From the NCBI RefSeq assembly GCF_046630445.1, contig NC_092341.1:32006001-32070000 (forward strand): a stretch of DNA of 64,000 nt. The letters are read 5' to 3'. The notes under the pieces were generated by a model, which had not been told where the DNA came from, did no database searches, and worked only from the letters and a program-made list of their open reading frames with translations. The first letter of the stretch is position 1. Every line of letters starts with the position of its first letter. The translations under genes and the position numbers were made by a program. The stretch comes from Rutidosis leptorrhynchoides. Its lineage: Eukaryota; Streptophyta; Magnoliopsida; Asterales; Asteraceae. Below are positions 37,801-51,081 of this stretch, in pieces.

Positions 37801-39450
37801 CTTTTCTCCGTACACCATTAAAGGTTTTTCTTTTTCACGCATAATGCGAATCGCATTTTTGTAACAAACGACCTCTGCTCTCACCCTTTTCAACCAGTCC
37901 ATGCCAATTATTACATCAAAACTTCCTAACTCGACTGGTATTAAATCAATTTTAAACGTTTCATCCCCCAGTTTAATTTCTCTCTCCCGACATATATTAT
38001 CTGCTGAAATTAATTTACCGTTTGCTAATTCGAGTAAAACTTTACTATCCAAAGGCGTCAATGGGCAACATAATTTAGCACAAAATTCTCTACTCATATA
38101 GCTTCTATCCGCACCCGAATCAAATAAAACATAAGCTGATTTATCATCAATAAGAAACGTACCCGTAACAAGCTCCGGGTCTTCCTGTGCTTCTGCTGCA
38201 TTAATATTGAAAACTCTTCCATGGCCCTGGCCATTAGTATTCCCATGATTCGGGCAATTTCTAATAATGTGGCCCGGTTTTCCACATTTATAGCAAACAG
38301 CGTTGGTATTACTTGCTCCCACACTATTCATTTCGGCATTACTTGTTCTGACATTATTTGTTCCTTTAGTTCTATTAAACTTTGGTCCGTAGACCTCACA
38401 CTTTGTCGCGCTATGACCATTTCTTTTACACCTATTGCAAAATGTCGTGCAAAACCCCTGATGATTTTCTTCACACCTATGACATGGCTGTTTTTGGTTT
38501 TTGTTGTCGTTGTTGTTATTGAGGTTGTTGTTGGGATTGTTATTGTTGTTGAAACGGTTATTGTAGTTGTTGTTGTTGTTGGGATGTTTGTTGTAGTTAT
38601 TGTTTGGATTGCAGTTATTGTTGCAATTGTTGTTGCGGTTGCTGGGATAGTTGTTGCGATTGTGGTTGTAATTGTTGTTGTTGTTGTACTGGTGACTCTT
38701 GTCACCGTTTTCCTCCCATTTCCTTTTGAGTTGTTTCGTGTTAGTTTCTTCGGCCGCCTGCTCTTTAATTCTTCCCTCAATCTGATTTATGAGTTTATGA
38801 ACCATTCGACTTGCCTTTTGTAAAGAAGCGGGCTCGTGTGAACTCACATCTTCTTGAATCCTTACTGGTAACCCTTTTACAAACGCGTCGATCTTCTCTT
38901 CTTCATCTTCAAATGCTCCAGGACACAATAGGCACAACTCTGTGAATCGTCGTTCATATGTGATAATGTCAAACCCTTGTGTTCTTAACTCTCTAAGTTC
39001 TGCCTTGAGTTTATTGACTTCGTTTCTAGGACCGTACTGCTCGTTCATCAATTGCTTGAATGCCGACCACGGTAGTGCGTAAGCAGCATTTTGTCCTACC
39101 TGTTCAAGATAGGTGTTCCACCACGTTAACGCAGTACCTGTGAAGGTATGCGTAGCGTACTTAACTTTTTCCTCTTCAGTAAACTTACTTATGGCAAAAA
39201 TCGATTCGACTTTCTCGGTCCACCGTTTCAATCCAATTGGTCCTTCAGTTCCATCAAATTCCAAAGGTTTGAAGGCAGTGAATTCTTTGTAGGAGCATCC
39301 TACACGATTTCTTGCGCCGTTAGCTGCATTGCTAGATTCAGAGTTATTGTTGGTATGTAGCGCAGCCTGTACTGCGGCTATGTTTGCAGCAAGAAAGGTA
39401 CGAAATTCCTCTTCGCTCATATTCATGGTGTGTCGAGTAGTCGGTGCCAT
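34840..39450 (-). pseudogene. Element A gag-pol polyprotein
   Basis: The start [11 protein letters not shown] at 39450 matches the start in element B. Gag (about residues 50-250) is followed by an Asn-rich linker, CCHC knuckles ([28 protein letters not shown]), protease ([10 protein letters not shown]) and RT with the IDD box ([10 protein letters not shown]). Next come RNase H ([15 protein letters not shown]), the integrase zinc region and core (TMDFITKLP ... SDRDGRF), and a C-terminal chromodomain-like end at 34840. Compared with B, one base is lost near 37084 after the RT core, five bases near 35508 in integrase, and a CAA-to-TAA stop lies at about 35137. It cannot encode a complete polyprotein. 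Confidence 0.92.
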
Positions 39451-39511
39451 TTACTTCAAAATAGCCAACTGAATCGAGTTAATCATACAGAATATTAAGA
39501 GTAGTCAATAG

Positions 39512-42500
39512 TGAAATGTCCCGTTCTTATTGATTAAAAACGTTCCATATTAATTGATTTCGTTGCGAGGTTTTGACCTCTATATGAGACTTTTTTCAAA
39601 GACTGCATTCATTTTTAAAACAAACCATAACCTTTATTTCATAAATAAAGGTTTAAAAAGCTTTACGTAGATTATCAAATAATGATAATCTAAAATATCA
39701 TGTTTACACGCGACCATTACATAATGGTTTATAATACAAATATGATACATCGAAATCAGTTTCTTGAATGCAGTTTTTACACAATATCATACAAACATGG
39801 ACTCCAAATCTTGTCCTTATTTTAGTATGCACCAGCGGAAGCTCTTAGTATTCACCTGAGAATAAACATGCTTTAAACATCAACAAAAATGTTGGTGAGT
39901 TATAGGTTTAACCTATATATATCAAATCGTAACAATAGACCACCAGATTTCATATTTCAATACACATCCCATACATAGAGATAAAAATCATTCATATGGT
40001 GAACACCTGGTAACCGACATTAACAAGATGCATATATAAGAATATCCCCATCATTCCGGGACACCCTTCGGATATGATATAAATTTCAAAGTACTAAAGC
40101 ATCCGGTACTTTAGATGGGGATTGTTAGGCCCAATAGATCTATCTTTAGGATTCGCGTCAATTAGGGTGTCTGTTCCCTAATTCTTAGATTACCAGACTT
40201 AATAAAAAGGGGCATATTCGATTTCGATAATTCAACCATAGAATGTAGTTTCACGTACTTGTGTCTATTTTGTAAATCATTTATAAAACCTGCATATATT
40301 CTCATCCCAAAAATATTAGATTTTAAAAGTGGGACTATAACTCACTTTCACAGATTTTTACTTCGTCGGGAAGTAAGACTTGGCCACTGGTTGATTCACG
40401 AACCTATAACAATATATACATATATATCAAAGTATGTTCAAAATATATTTACAACACTTTTAATATATTTTGATGTTTTAAGTTTATTAAGTCAGCTGTC
40501 CTCGTTAGTAACCTACAACTAGTTGTCCACAGTTAGATGTACAGAAATAAATTGATAAATATTATCTTGAATCAATCCACGACCCAGTGTATACGTATCT
40601 CAGTATTGATCATAACTCAAACTATATATATTTTGGAATCAACCTCAACCCTGTATAGCTAACTCCAACATTCACATATAGAGTGTCTATGATTGTTCCG
40701 AAATATATATAGATGTGTCGACATGATAGGTTGAAACATTGTATACGTGTCTATGGTATCTCAAGATTACATAATATACAATACAAGTTGATTAACTTAT
40801 GGTTGGAATAGATTTGTTACCAATTTTCACGTAGCTAAAATGAGAAAAATTATCCAATCTTGTTTTACCCATAACTTCTTCATTTTAAATCCGTTTTGAG
40901 TGAATCAAATTGCTATGGTTTCATATTGAACTCTATTTTATGAATCTAAACAGAAAAATTATAGGTTTATAGTCGGAAAAATAAGTTACAAGTCGTTTTT
41001 GTAAAGGTAGTCATTTCAGTCGAAAGAACGACGTCTAGATGACCATTTTAGAAAACATACTTCCACTTTGAGTTTAACCATAATTTTTGGATATAGTTTC
41101 ATGTTCATAATAAAAATCATTTTCCCAGAATAACAACTTTTAAATCAAAGTTTATCATAGTTTTTAATTAACTAACCTAAAACAGCCCGCGGTGTTACTA
41201 CGACGGCGTAAATCCGGTTTTACGGTGTTTTTCGTGTTTCCAGGTTTTAAATCATTAAGTTAGCATATAATATAGATATAGAACATGTGTTTAGTTGATT
41301 TTAAAAGTCAAGTTAGAAGGATTAACTTTTATTTGTGAACAAGTTTAGAATTAACTAAACTATGTTCTAGTGATTACAAGTTTAAACCTTCGAATAAGAT
41401 AGCTTTATATGTATGAATCGAATTATGTTATGAACATCATTACTACCTCAAGTTCCTTGGATAAACCTACTAGAAATGAAAAAAATAGATCTAGCTTCAA
41501 AGGATCCTTGGATGGCTTGAAAGTTCTTGAAGCAGAATCATGACACGAAAACAATTTCAAGTAAGATTTCCACTCGAAATAAGATTGTTATAGTTATAGA
41601 AATTGAATTAAAGTTTGAATATGATTATTACCTTGTATTAGAAAGATAACCTACTGTAAGTAACAAAGGTTTATTGATCTTGGATGATTACTTGGAATGG
41701 ATTTAGAAAACTTGGAAGTAAACTTGCAATCTTGGAAGTATTCTTGATTTTTTGAAACTAGAACTTTTGGAATTTATGAAGAACACTTAGAACTTGAAGA
41801 TAGAACTTGAGAGAAATCAATTAGATGAAGAAAATTGAAGAATTAAAGTGTTTGTAGGTGTTTTTGGTCGTTGGTGTATGGATTAGATATAAAGGATATG
41901 TAATTTTATTTTCATGTAAATAAGTCATGGATGATTACTCATATTTTTGTAATTTTATGAGATATTTCATGCTAGTTGCCAAATGATGGTTCCCACATGT
42001 GTTAGGTGACTCACATGGGCTGCTAAGAGCTGATCATTGGAGTGTATATACATCTAAAAGCTGTGTGTTGTACGAGTACGAATACGGGTGCATACGAGTA
42101 GAATTGTTGATGAAACTGAACGAGGATGTAATTGTAAGAATTTTTGTTAAGTAGAAGTATTTTGATAAGTGTCTTGAAGTATTTCAAAAGTGTATGAATA
42201 CATATTAAAACACTACATGTATATACATTTTAACTGAGTCGTTCAGTCATCGTTAGTCGTTACATGTAAATGTTGTTTTGAAACCTTTAGGTTAACGATC
42301 TTGTTGAATGTTGTTAACCCATTGTTTATTATAACAAATGAGATATTAAATTGTTATATTATCATGATATTATGATATATAATATATCTTAGTATGATAT
42401 ATATACAGTTAAATGTCGTTACAACGATAATCGTTACATATATATCTCGTTTCGAAATCATTAAGTTAGTAGTCTTATTTTAACATATGTATTTCATTGT

Positions 42501-42937
42501 TAATACACTTAATAATATATTTACTTATCATTTAACATAATTAACCAAGTGTATCAATATCTTAATATGATTCATATGTACCTAGTAAGACGTCGTTATA
42601 ACGATAATCGTTATATATATCGTTTTCGAGTTTCTTAAATTAATAGTCTCATTTTTATGTATATAACTCATTGTTAAAATACCTAATGAGATACATACTT
42701 ATAATAAAATCATGTTAACTATATATATAACCATATATATGTCATCGTATAGTTTTTACAAGTTTTAACGTTCGTGAATCACCGGTCAACTTGGGTGGTC
42801 AATTGTCTATATGAAACCTATTTCAATTAATCAAGTCTTAACAAGTTTGATTGCTTAACATGTTGGAAACACTTAATCATGTAAATAACAATTTCATTTA
42901 ATATATATATAAACTTGGAAAAGTTCGTGTCACTACA
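39512..42937 (-). repeat. Element B 3' LTR
   Basis: 3426 bp, with the same ends as the A LTRs. The conserved LTR core is at about 39832-39901. It differs from the 5' LTR at roughly 2 in 100 bases in the stretch compared by eye. Confidence 0.9.
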
Positions 42938-42972
42938 GTACATACCCGTTAAATAAATTTCGTCCCGAAATT

Positions 42973-43355
42973 TTAAGCAGTTGGAGGTGTTGACGTATCT
43001 TCTGAAAATAAATGCGGGTATTTCTTCTTCATCTGATCTTCACGCTCCCAGGTGAACTCGGGTCCTCTACGAGCATTCCATCGAACCTTAACAATCGGTA
43101 TCTTGTTTTGTTTAAGTCTCTTAACCTCACGATCCATTATTTCGACGGGTTCTTCAATGAATTGAAGTTTTTCATTGATTTGGATTTCGTCCAACGGAAT
43201 AGTGAGATCTTCTTTAGCAAAATATTTCTTCAAATTTGAGACGTGGAAAGTGTTATGTACAGCCGCGAGTTGTTGAGGTAGCTGCAGTTGGTAAGCTACT
43301 GGTCCGACACGATCTATAATCTTGAATGGTCCAATGTACCTTGGATTTAGTTTCC
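42973..43355 (-). pseudogene. Element B pol C-terminus (chromodomain-like), cut off by solo LTR D
   Basis: The final part of pol includes the segment after the integrase core ([11 protein letters not shown]) and a chromodomain-like region ([20 protein letters not shown]), and ends with a TAA at 42973. It is open to the D junction. With D and one target copy (2520 bp, a multiple of three) removed, it is in frame with the rest of pol at 45876. Confidence 0.88.
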
Positions 43356-43840
43356 CCCGTTGTGATGACCCGGAAATTTATGACCAAATTTAAACTTAAT
43401 CTTTGTATGATTAACATTTCCGACACGAAAAGCAAAGTCTGTAAAACTGAATCTCAAAATTTTTGAACTACTTTTATATATTTAAATACCCTTCGGTTGT
43501 TTTCGATGATTCGCTAACAATTATATGTAAATAGATACATATATACTATAACTTGAAAAGGTAACAATGTATTAATTGTTTGATACCGTACATTAAACTT
43601 ATTGGTTTAAATAACTATTTGAATATATATATATGATAAGTTGAAATATTTATTATTAAAATTTATTTATAAATAACTTCCAATGTGTATTTAAAAACTG
43701 ATTTATGTATATTAAAAAGATATATACATATATATAATTTCAAGTTATTTAGTAAACGATAGTAACATTCGTTTATTGATTCGATTGATATTTAGATAAG
43801 TTAAATAAAGCATTTAAGATGAACCAGTAAAACACTAACT

Positions 43841-43960
43841 TGCTACAGTATTTTCAAATTGTTACAGTACCCAAAATGCTACAGTGTTTTCGAAAATCAC
43901 TATTTGCTACAGTGAAATTGACTTTGCTACAGTGAATTGCTACAGTAACTTTGCTACAGT
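43841..43960 (+). repeat. Cluster of TGCTACAGT repeats in LTR D
   Basis: Six exact TGCTACAGT copies (43841, 43877, 43905, 43925, 43938, 43952) and one TGTTACAGT variant (43860), with irregular spacing. Confidence 0.85.
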
Positions 43961-44461
43961 AAAACACTATTTTAAAATGTATTTCACCAAATAGTGAGAC
44001 GATGATTTATAGAAGTAAATGACCAAAACACTCAAATATATAAGTTATATTTTGAGAGGTATAATTTAGGGATAATCTAAGTCTATATTTTGACAAGTGT
44101 ACGTGTTACAAAAAGTAAAATGCTAGTTTTCTAAGCGTACGAAAATGCGTTCGAAAAACCGAAACCGGGACATAAGTCGCGTAATGACGTACGATTTATC
44201 GGAATAAAAATTACAAGTCAACTATGCACGTGAATTTAATATAATATATAATTAATTATTTAAATTATATATATTATATATATTATAATATTATGTCGAC
44301 AAGCAAGAAAACAAGCAACTTTGAGCTGTCACCAGGGGCCATGCGATCGCATGGGTTCCCCTCACATATGCCATGCGATCGCATGGCAAGGATTTCCAGG
44401 AGACATTATAAAGCTCGATCATTTGGCCAATATATATCCTCAATCTATTTTTTTTTACTCC

Positions 44462-44462
<1 letters not shown>

Positions 44463-44530
<68 letters not shown>
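44463..44530 (+). repeat. TTA microsatellite in LTR D
   Basis: About 22 units of an ATT/TTA trinucleotide repeat. Open frames across it are low-complexity artefacts. Confidence 0.95.
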
Positions 44531-44531
<1 letters not shown>

Positions 44532-44876
44532 GATTATTATTATTATTAATCTTATTATTATTAGTAGTATTATTATACATAAAATACTACGACGAGGTCT
44601 TGAGCGTGTCACTTTCAAAATGGGTTTTGAGCGGGATAGAGCTAACAAAATTATGGGTTGTTGCCAAGGAGGTTATGGGTAAAGTTCGGGGGTATATTTG
44701 TGAATCAAATATATTATTTATCATCTCCGTTACGTCTACGTACTTTTCTGCAATATTGAATCACAATATTGATACGTTGAGATCTACGGTTATTTGATAC
44801 TCTGATTTTCGATCACATTTTGGTGAACGACTTTATATGCTGCTAAGGTGAGTTCATTGACCCCTTTTTATACATA

Positions 44877-45096
44877 TTTTTGGGCTGAGAATACATGCGC
44901 TGTTTTATAAAATGAATACAAAAACTAAAACTGATTTGAGTGAGTTTCATAAGATCCCTTTTACTCTCTACATTTTTGGGCTGAGAATACATGCAAATAC
45001 TTTATTAACCGATATACAATATTTATATGTGTGAGTTTCATTTGCTCCCTTTTTAATTGCTTTTGAAATCTATATTTTTGGGCTGAGAATACATGC
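44877..45096 (+). repeat. Three spaced copies of a 22-base motif in LTR D
   Basis: A 22-base unit ending GGGCTGAGAATACATGC starts at 44877, 44973 and 45075, about 100 bp apart. Related single copies occur in the LTRs of A, B and C. Confidence 0.8.
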
Positions 45097-45875
45097 ACTT
45101 TATTTTAAACGCGATGGATACAAGTACATACTAAATTCTACACTGAGTTTGAACCGAAAATCCCTTAGCTTTGGTAACTAGTAACTGCCAGTTATAAGAA
45201 CTGGTGGGCGCGAGTAGTAGTATATGGATCCATAGGGTTTGATATCCCCGTCCGAGCTAGAGCACTAGCCTTTTAACGGACGTATGCTATTTGAGAAGCG
45301 TACACGTTGGTTTGCGTGTATTATTAAGATGATTATACAAAGGGTACAGATTATATATACGTTAAGTTTAGTTACCAGGGTGCTCAATCTTGTAGAATAT
45401 TTTGATAAACGTTTCTGGATGAAACAACTGAAATCTTGTGATCCACCTTTATATACAGATTATGCGCAACATTAAAACTATGAACTCACCAACCTTTGTG
45501 TTGACACTTGTTAGCATGTTTATTCTCAGGTTTCCTAGAAGTCTTCCGCTGTTTGCTTAGATGTTAAACAAGCTATGTGCATGGAGTCTTACATGACATA
45601 TTTTTCAAGGAGACGTTGCATTCACCAAATAATCACCATGTATCTTATTTTGACTGCATTGTCAACGGAAATACTGTTGTAAACTATTATTTATGGTGAT
45701 TGTCTATATGTAGAAATCATCAGATGTCGAAAACCTTTGATTTAAATATTCATTTATGGTGTGCCTTTTCAAAAGAATGCAATGTTTACAAAATGTATCA
45801 TATAGAGGTCAAATACCTCGCAATGAAATCAATGAATGACGTGTTTGTCCATATGGATTTGGAGCGATCGTCACA

Positions 45876-48800
45876 CCCGTTTACCAAATCGAACAACGCC
45901 TTTCCAAGGTGAAACCTTAAGCATGACCATTTCTCCAATTTCAAACTCTATATCTTTTCTTTTACAGTCCGTGTAGCTCTTTTGTCGACTCTGGGCGGTT
46001 TTCAATCTTTGTTGAATTTGGATGATTTTCTCGGTAGTTTCTTGTATTATCTCCGGACCCGTAATCTGTCTATCCCCCACTTTACTCCAACAAATTAGAG
46101 ACCTGCACTTTCTACCATAAAGTGCTACAAACGGCGCCATCTCAATGCTTGAATGGTAGCTGTTGTTGTAGGAAAATTCTGCTAACGGTAGATGTCGATC
46201 CCAACTGTTTCCTAAATCAATAACACAAGCTCGTAGCATGTCTTCAAGCGTTTGTATCGTCCTTTTGCTCTGCCCATCAGTTTGTGGATGATAGGCAGTA
46301 CTCATGTCTAGACGAGTTCCCAATGCTTGCTGTAATGTCTGCCAGAATCTTGAAATAAATCTGCCATCCCTATCAGAGATAATAGAGATTGGTATTCCAT
46401 GTCTGGAGACGACTTCCTTCAAATACAGTCGTGCTAACTTCTCCATCTTGTCATCTTCTCTTATTGACAGGAAGTGTGCTGACTTGGTGAGACGATCAAC
46501 TATTACCCAAATAGTATCATAACCACTTGCAGTCCTTGGCAATTTAGTAATGAAATCCATGGTAATGTTTTCCCATTTCCATTCCGGGATTTCAGGTTGT
46601 TGTAGTAGACCTGATGGTTTCTGATGTTCAGCTTTGACCTTAGAACACGTCAAACATTCTCCTACATATTTAGCAATATCGGCTTTCATACCTGGCCACC
46701 AAAAATATTTCTTAAGATCCTTGTACATCTTCCCCGTTCCAGGATGTATTGCGTATCTGGTTTTATGAGCTTCTCTAAGTACCATTTCTCTCATATCTCC
46801 AAATTTTGGTACCCAAATTCTTTCAGCCCTATACCGGGTTCCGTCTTCCCGAATATTAAGATGCTTCTCCGATCCTTTGGGTATTTCATCCTTTAAATTT
46901 CCCTCTTTTAAAACTCCTTATTGCGCCTCCTTTATTTGAGTAGTAAGGTTAGTGTGAATCATTATATTCATAGATTTTACTCGAATGGGTTCTCTGTCCT
47001 TTCTGCTCAAGGCGTCGGCTACCACATTTGCCTTCCCCGGGTGGTAACGAATCTCAAAGTCGTAATCATTCAATAATTCAATCCACCTACGCTGCCTCAT
47101 ATTCAGTTGTTTCTGATTAAATATGTGTTGAAGACTTTTGTGGTCGGTATATATAATACTTTTGACCCCATATAAGTAGTGCCTCCAAGTCTTTAATGCA
47201 AAAACAACCGCGCCTAATTCCAAATCATGCATCGTATAATTTTGCTCATGAATCTTCAATTGTCTAGACGCATAAGCAATCACCTTCGTCCGTTGCATTA
47301 ATACACAATCGAGACCTTGCTTTGATGCGTCACAATAAATCACAAAATCATCATTCCCTTCAGGCAATGACAATATAGGTGTCGTAGTTAGATTTTTCTT
47401 CAATAATTGAAACGCCTTCTCTTGTTCATCCTTCCATTCAAATTTCTTCCCTTTATGCGTTAATGCAGTCAAGGGTTTTGCTATTTTGGAGAAATCTTGG
47501 ATGAATCTTCTGTAGTAACCAGCCAATCCTAAAAATTGACGTATATGCTTCGGAGTTTTTAGGGTTTCCCACTTTTCAACGGTTTCGATCTTTGCCGGGT
47601 CCACCTGGATACCTTCTTTGTTCACTATGTGACCGAGGAATTGAACTTCTTCCAACTAAAATGCACACTTTGAAAACTTAGCGTACAGTTTTTCTTTCCT
47701 CAATACTTCTAGCACTTTTCTCAAATGTTCTTCGCGCTCTTGATCATTCTTTGAGTAAATAAGTATGTCATCGATGAAAACAATGACAAACTTGTCAAGA
47801 TATGGCCCACACACTCGGTTCATAAGGTCCATGAACACAGCTGGTGCGTTAGTCAATCCAAACGGCATAACCATAAACTCGTAATGACCATAACGCGTCC
47901 TAAAAGCAGTTTTTGGAATATCATCCTCCTTTACTCGCATTTGATGATATCCAGAACGTAAATCGATCTTCGAATAAACCGACGAGCCTTGTAGTTGATC
48001 AAATAAGTCGTCAATTCTCTGCAGTGGATAACGGTTTTTGATGGTAAGTTTGTTCAACTCTCTGTAGTCAATACACAACCTAAATGTACCATCCTTCTTC
48101 TTGACAAACAAAACAGGAGCTCCCCATGGTGATGTGCTTGGTCGAATGAAACCACGTTCTAATAGTTCTTGCAGTTGGCTTTGCAGTTCTTTCATCTCGC
48201 TGGGTGCGAGTCTATAAGGAGCACGAGCTATTGGTGCAGCTCCTGGTACAAGATCTATTTGAAATTCAACAGATCGATGTGGAGGCAGTCCCGGTAATTC
48301 TTTCGGAAATACATCGGGAAATTCATTTGCGACGGGAACATCATTGATGCTCTTTTCTTCAGTTTGTACTTTCTCGACGTATGCTAGAACAGCATAGCAA
48401 CCTTTTCTTATTAGTTTTTGTGCCTTCAAATTACTAATAAGATGTAGCTTCATCTTGCCCTTTTCTCCGTACACCATTAAGGGTTCTCCTTCTTCTCGTA
48501 CAATGCGAATTGCATTTTTATAACATACGATCTCTGCTTTCACCTTCTTCAGCCAGTCCATGCCAACTATTACATCAAAACTCCCTAACTCTACTGGTAT
48601 CAAATCAATCTTAAATATTTCGCTACCCAGTTTAATTTATCTATTCCGGCATATATTATCTGCTGAAATTAATTTATCGTTTGCTAATTCGAGTAAAAAT
48701 TTACTATCTAACGATGTCAATGGACAACTTAATTTAGCACAAAAATCTCTACTCATATAGCTTCTATCCGCACCCGAATCAAATAAAACGTAAGCAGATT

Positions 48801-50055
48801 TATTGTCAATAAGAAACGTACCCGTAACAAGCTCCGGGTCTTCCTGTGCCTCTGCCGCATTAATATTGAAAACTCTTCCGCGGCCTTGTCCATTTGTGTT
48901 CTCCTGGTTCGGGCAATTTCTAATAATTTGGCCCGGTTTTCCACATTTATAACAAACTACATTGGCATAACTTGCTCCGACACTACTTACTCCGCCATTA
49001 CTCGTTTCGACACCATTTGTTCCTTTCGTTCTGTTAACCCCTGGTCCATAGACCTCACACTTCACCGCGCTATAACCATTTCTTTTACACTTGTTGCAAA
49101 ATTTGGTGCAGAACCCCGAGTGATACTTTTCACACCTTTGGCATAACTGCTTCTGATTGTTGTTGTTGTTGCGGTTGTTATTGTTGTTGGGATGATTGTT
49201 GTAGTTGCTGCTGCTGTTGTTGTTGTTGTTGTTGGGCTGTTTGTTGTAGTTGCGATTGTTGGGATAATTGTTGCGATTATTATTGTAATTGCTGTTGTTG
49301 TTGTATTGGTGATTCTTATCACCGTTTTCCTCCCACTTTCTTTTGACTTGCTTCACATTGGCCTCTTCAGCCGTCTGTTCTTTAATTCTTTCCTCAATCT
49401 GGTTCACTTGTTTGTGAGCCATTCTACATGCCTGTTGTATGGAGGCGGGCTCGTGTGAACTTATATCTTCTTGGATTCTTTCCGGTAATCCTTTCACAAA
49501 CGCGTCGATCTTCTCTTCCTCATCTTCGAACGCTCCCGGACACAATAGGCACAATTCTGTGAATGGTCTTTCGTACGTGGTAATATCAAATCCTTGGGTT
49601 CGTAACCCTCTAAGTTCTGTCTTGAGCTTATTGACCTCGGTTCTGGGACGGTACTTCTCGTTCATCAAGTGCTTGAATGCTGACCACGGTAGTGCGTACG
49701 CATCATCTTGTCCCACTTGCTCTAGATAGGTATTCCACCATGTTAACGCAGAACCTGTGAAGGTATGCGTAGCGTACTTCACTTTGTCCTCTTCAGTACA
49801 CTTACTTATGGCAAACACCGATTCGACCTTCTCGGTCCACTGTTTCAATCCGATCGGTCCTTCGGTTCCATCAAATTCCAAAGGTTTGCAGGCAGTGAAT
49901 TCTTTGTAGGTGCATCCTACACGATTTCCTGTACTGCTAGATCCAAGGTTATTGTTGGTATGTAGCGCAGCCTGTACTGCGACTATGTTTGAAGCTAGAA
50001 AAGTACGGAATTCCTCTTCATTCATATTCACGGTGTGTCGAGTAGTCGGTGCCAT
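45876..50055 (-). pseudogene. Element B gag-pol (gag to integrase)
   Basis: The start is the methionine at 50055 ([11 protein letters not shown]); an upstream in-frame Met at 50091 is less likely, since A has no counterpart. Order: gag, Asn-rich linker, CCHC knuckles (CNKCKRNGYSAVKC, where Tyr replaces the usual His neighbour context, and [14 protein letters not shown], where Gln replaces the zinc-binding His), protease ([10 protein letters not shown]), RT with [10 protein letters not shown], RNase H ([15 protein letters not shown]) and integrase. Stops lie at 48637-48639, 47656-47658 and 46918-46920. All pieces share one frame, so the damage is nonsense changes plus insertion D. Confidence 0.9.
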
Positions 50056-50187
50056 TTCCTTCAAAATAGTCAAATGGAACAAGTTAATCATACAGAATAT
50101 TAAGAGTAGTTAATAGTATTTCGTAGCATAATATGAACTCATTTATAAAAGCTTTTTCTTCATATTAGCGTTTTATAAGTTTAAATT

Positions 50188-50207
50188 CGGGTAGTACCTA
50201 CCCGTTA
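50188..50207 (-). promoter_or_regulatory. Internal polypurine-tract-like motif in element B
   Basis: On the minus strand this reads TTAACGGGTAGGTACTACCC. The first 15 bases match the 3' polypurine tract of A exactly. It lies about 130 bases before gag, after the F-box gene. Confidence 0.55.
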
Positions 50208-50396
50208 AGTTCATACTTAGTAGCTAATATACAATTCAACTACTACAATTCTATATGAAAAACTGATTATAATAATATTTCGCGTTCAAACTTTTATACA
50301 ATATTTTACAAACTTACAATACCGCTTATTTTACATAAAGCATGAAATATAGCACACAATAACTTTGATACAAGATAGTTGTGAAGATAATTCTAG

Positions 50397-51081
50397 CTAG
50401 TACACAAGTCGTTCAGCAAAGGCAATAAAGACACGTAATTCATACGTCCAGAAACAAGTCATGCATTCTGGATTTACTAGGACTACTTCCCATCCTTGGT
50501 CTTGTGGAACATAACCGTTATGGCCGTTGATAAGACAGCGTGTTGTAACGTCGTCAAAGGGACGAGGGTTACGTAATGACCAACAGTCTCGTAATAACCT
50601 AAAAACCTCATTTCTTACCCCCAATTACCGACTCTGTCACTTGTGGGAACGTTTTGTTTAATAGTTGTAGCCCGATGTTCTTTTTCTCACTTCGGTGAGA
50701 AGCGAACATTACTAACCCGTAAGCATAGCATACTTCTTTATGTTGCATGTTAGCCGCTTTTTCTAAATCATGAAGTCCTATATTCGGATACATTGAGTCA
50801 AAATAATTTCTTAACCCGTTGCGTAAAATAGCATTTGGGTTCCCCGCAATATATGCGTCAAAGTAAACACATCGTAACTTATGGGTTTCCCAATGTGATA
50901 TCCCCCATCTTTCAAACGAAAGTCTCTTATAAACCAAGACATTCTTGGAACGTTCTTCGAATGTCTTACAAACTGATTTCGCCGTAAATAGTTGTGCCGA
51001 AGAATTCTGACCGACTCTAGACAAGATTTCATCAATCATGTCTCCGGGTAGGTCTCTTAAAATATTGGGTTGTCTATCCAT
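50397..51081 (-). pseudogene. Element B F-box protein gene, broken by a 1-base insertion
   Basis: The N-terminal piece (51081 to 50608) shows the F-box (ILRDLPGDMIDEILSRVG) and the GNPNAILRNGLRNYF repeat-like region. A run of five C on the plus strand at 50618-50622, where A has four, shifts the frame and ends it (SVIGGKK). The rest (about 50621 to 50397) continues the homologous sequence in another frame to FAERLVY. By eye it is about three-quarters identical to the A protein, well below the similarity of the two gag-pol genes. Confidence 0.85.

Larger units (their letters stand above)
43361..45875 (+). repeat. Solo LTR D, inserted in pol of element B
   Basis: 2515 bp from TGTGATGACCCGG to GATCGTCACA, with the 5 bp duplication CCCGT at 43356-43360 and 45876-45880. 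There is no internal region, so it is a solo LTR left by recombination between two LTRs. The orientation follows the TGTRRYGACCCGG start shared with element C. It contains a TGCTACAGT cluster, two 16 bp palindromes, a TTA microsatellite and three copies of a GGGCTGAGAATACATGC motif. Confidence 0.9.

Noticed and set aside
37901..39360. Long open frames opposite gag of A (and 48560-49965 opposite gag of B)
   Set aside because: They are antisense shadows of gag; the Val-rich one comes from the reverse of the Asn-rich linker.
44293..44797. Ile- or Leu-rich open frames over the TTA repeat
   Set aside because: Low-complexity translation of a microsatellite.
43361..45875. D as a complete small element
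   Set aside because: No internal direct LTR pair, primer site or polypurine tract inside; the ends and duplication fit a solo LTR.
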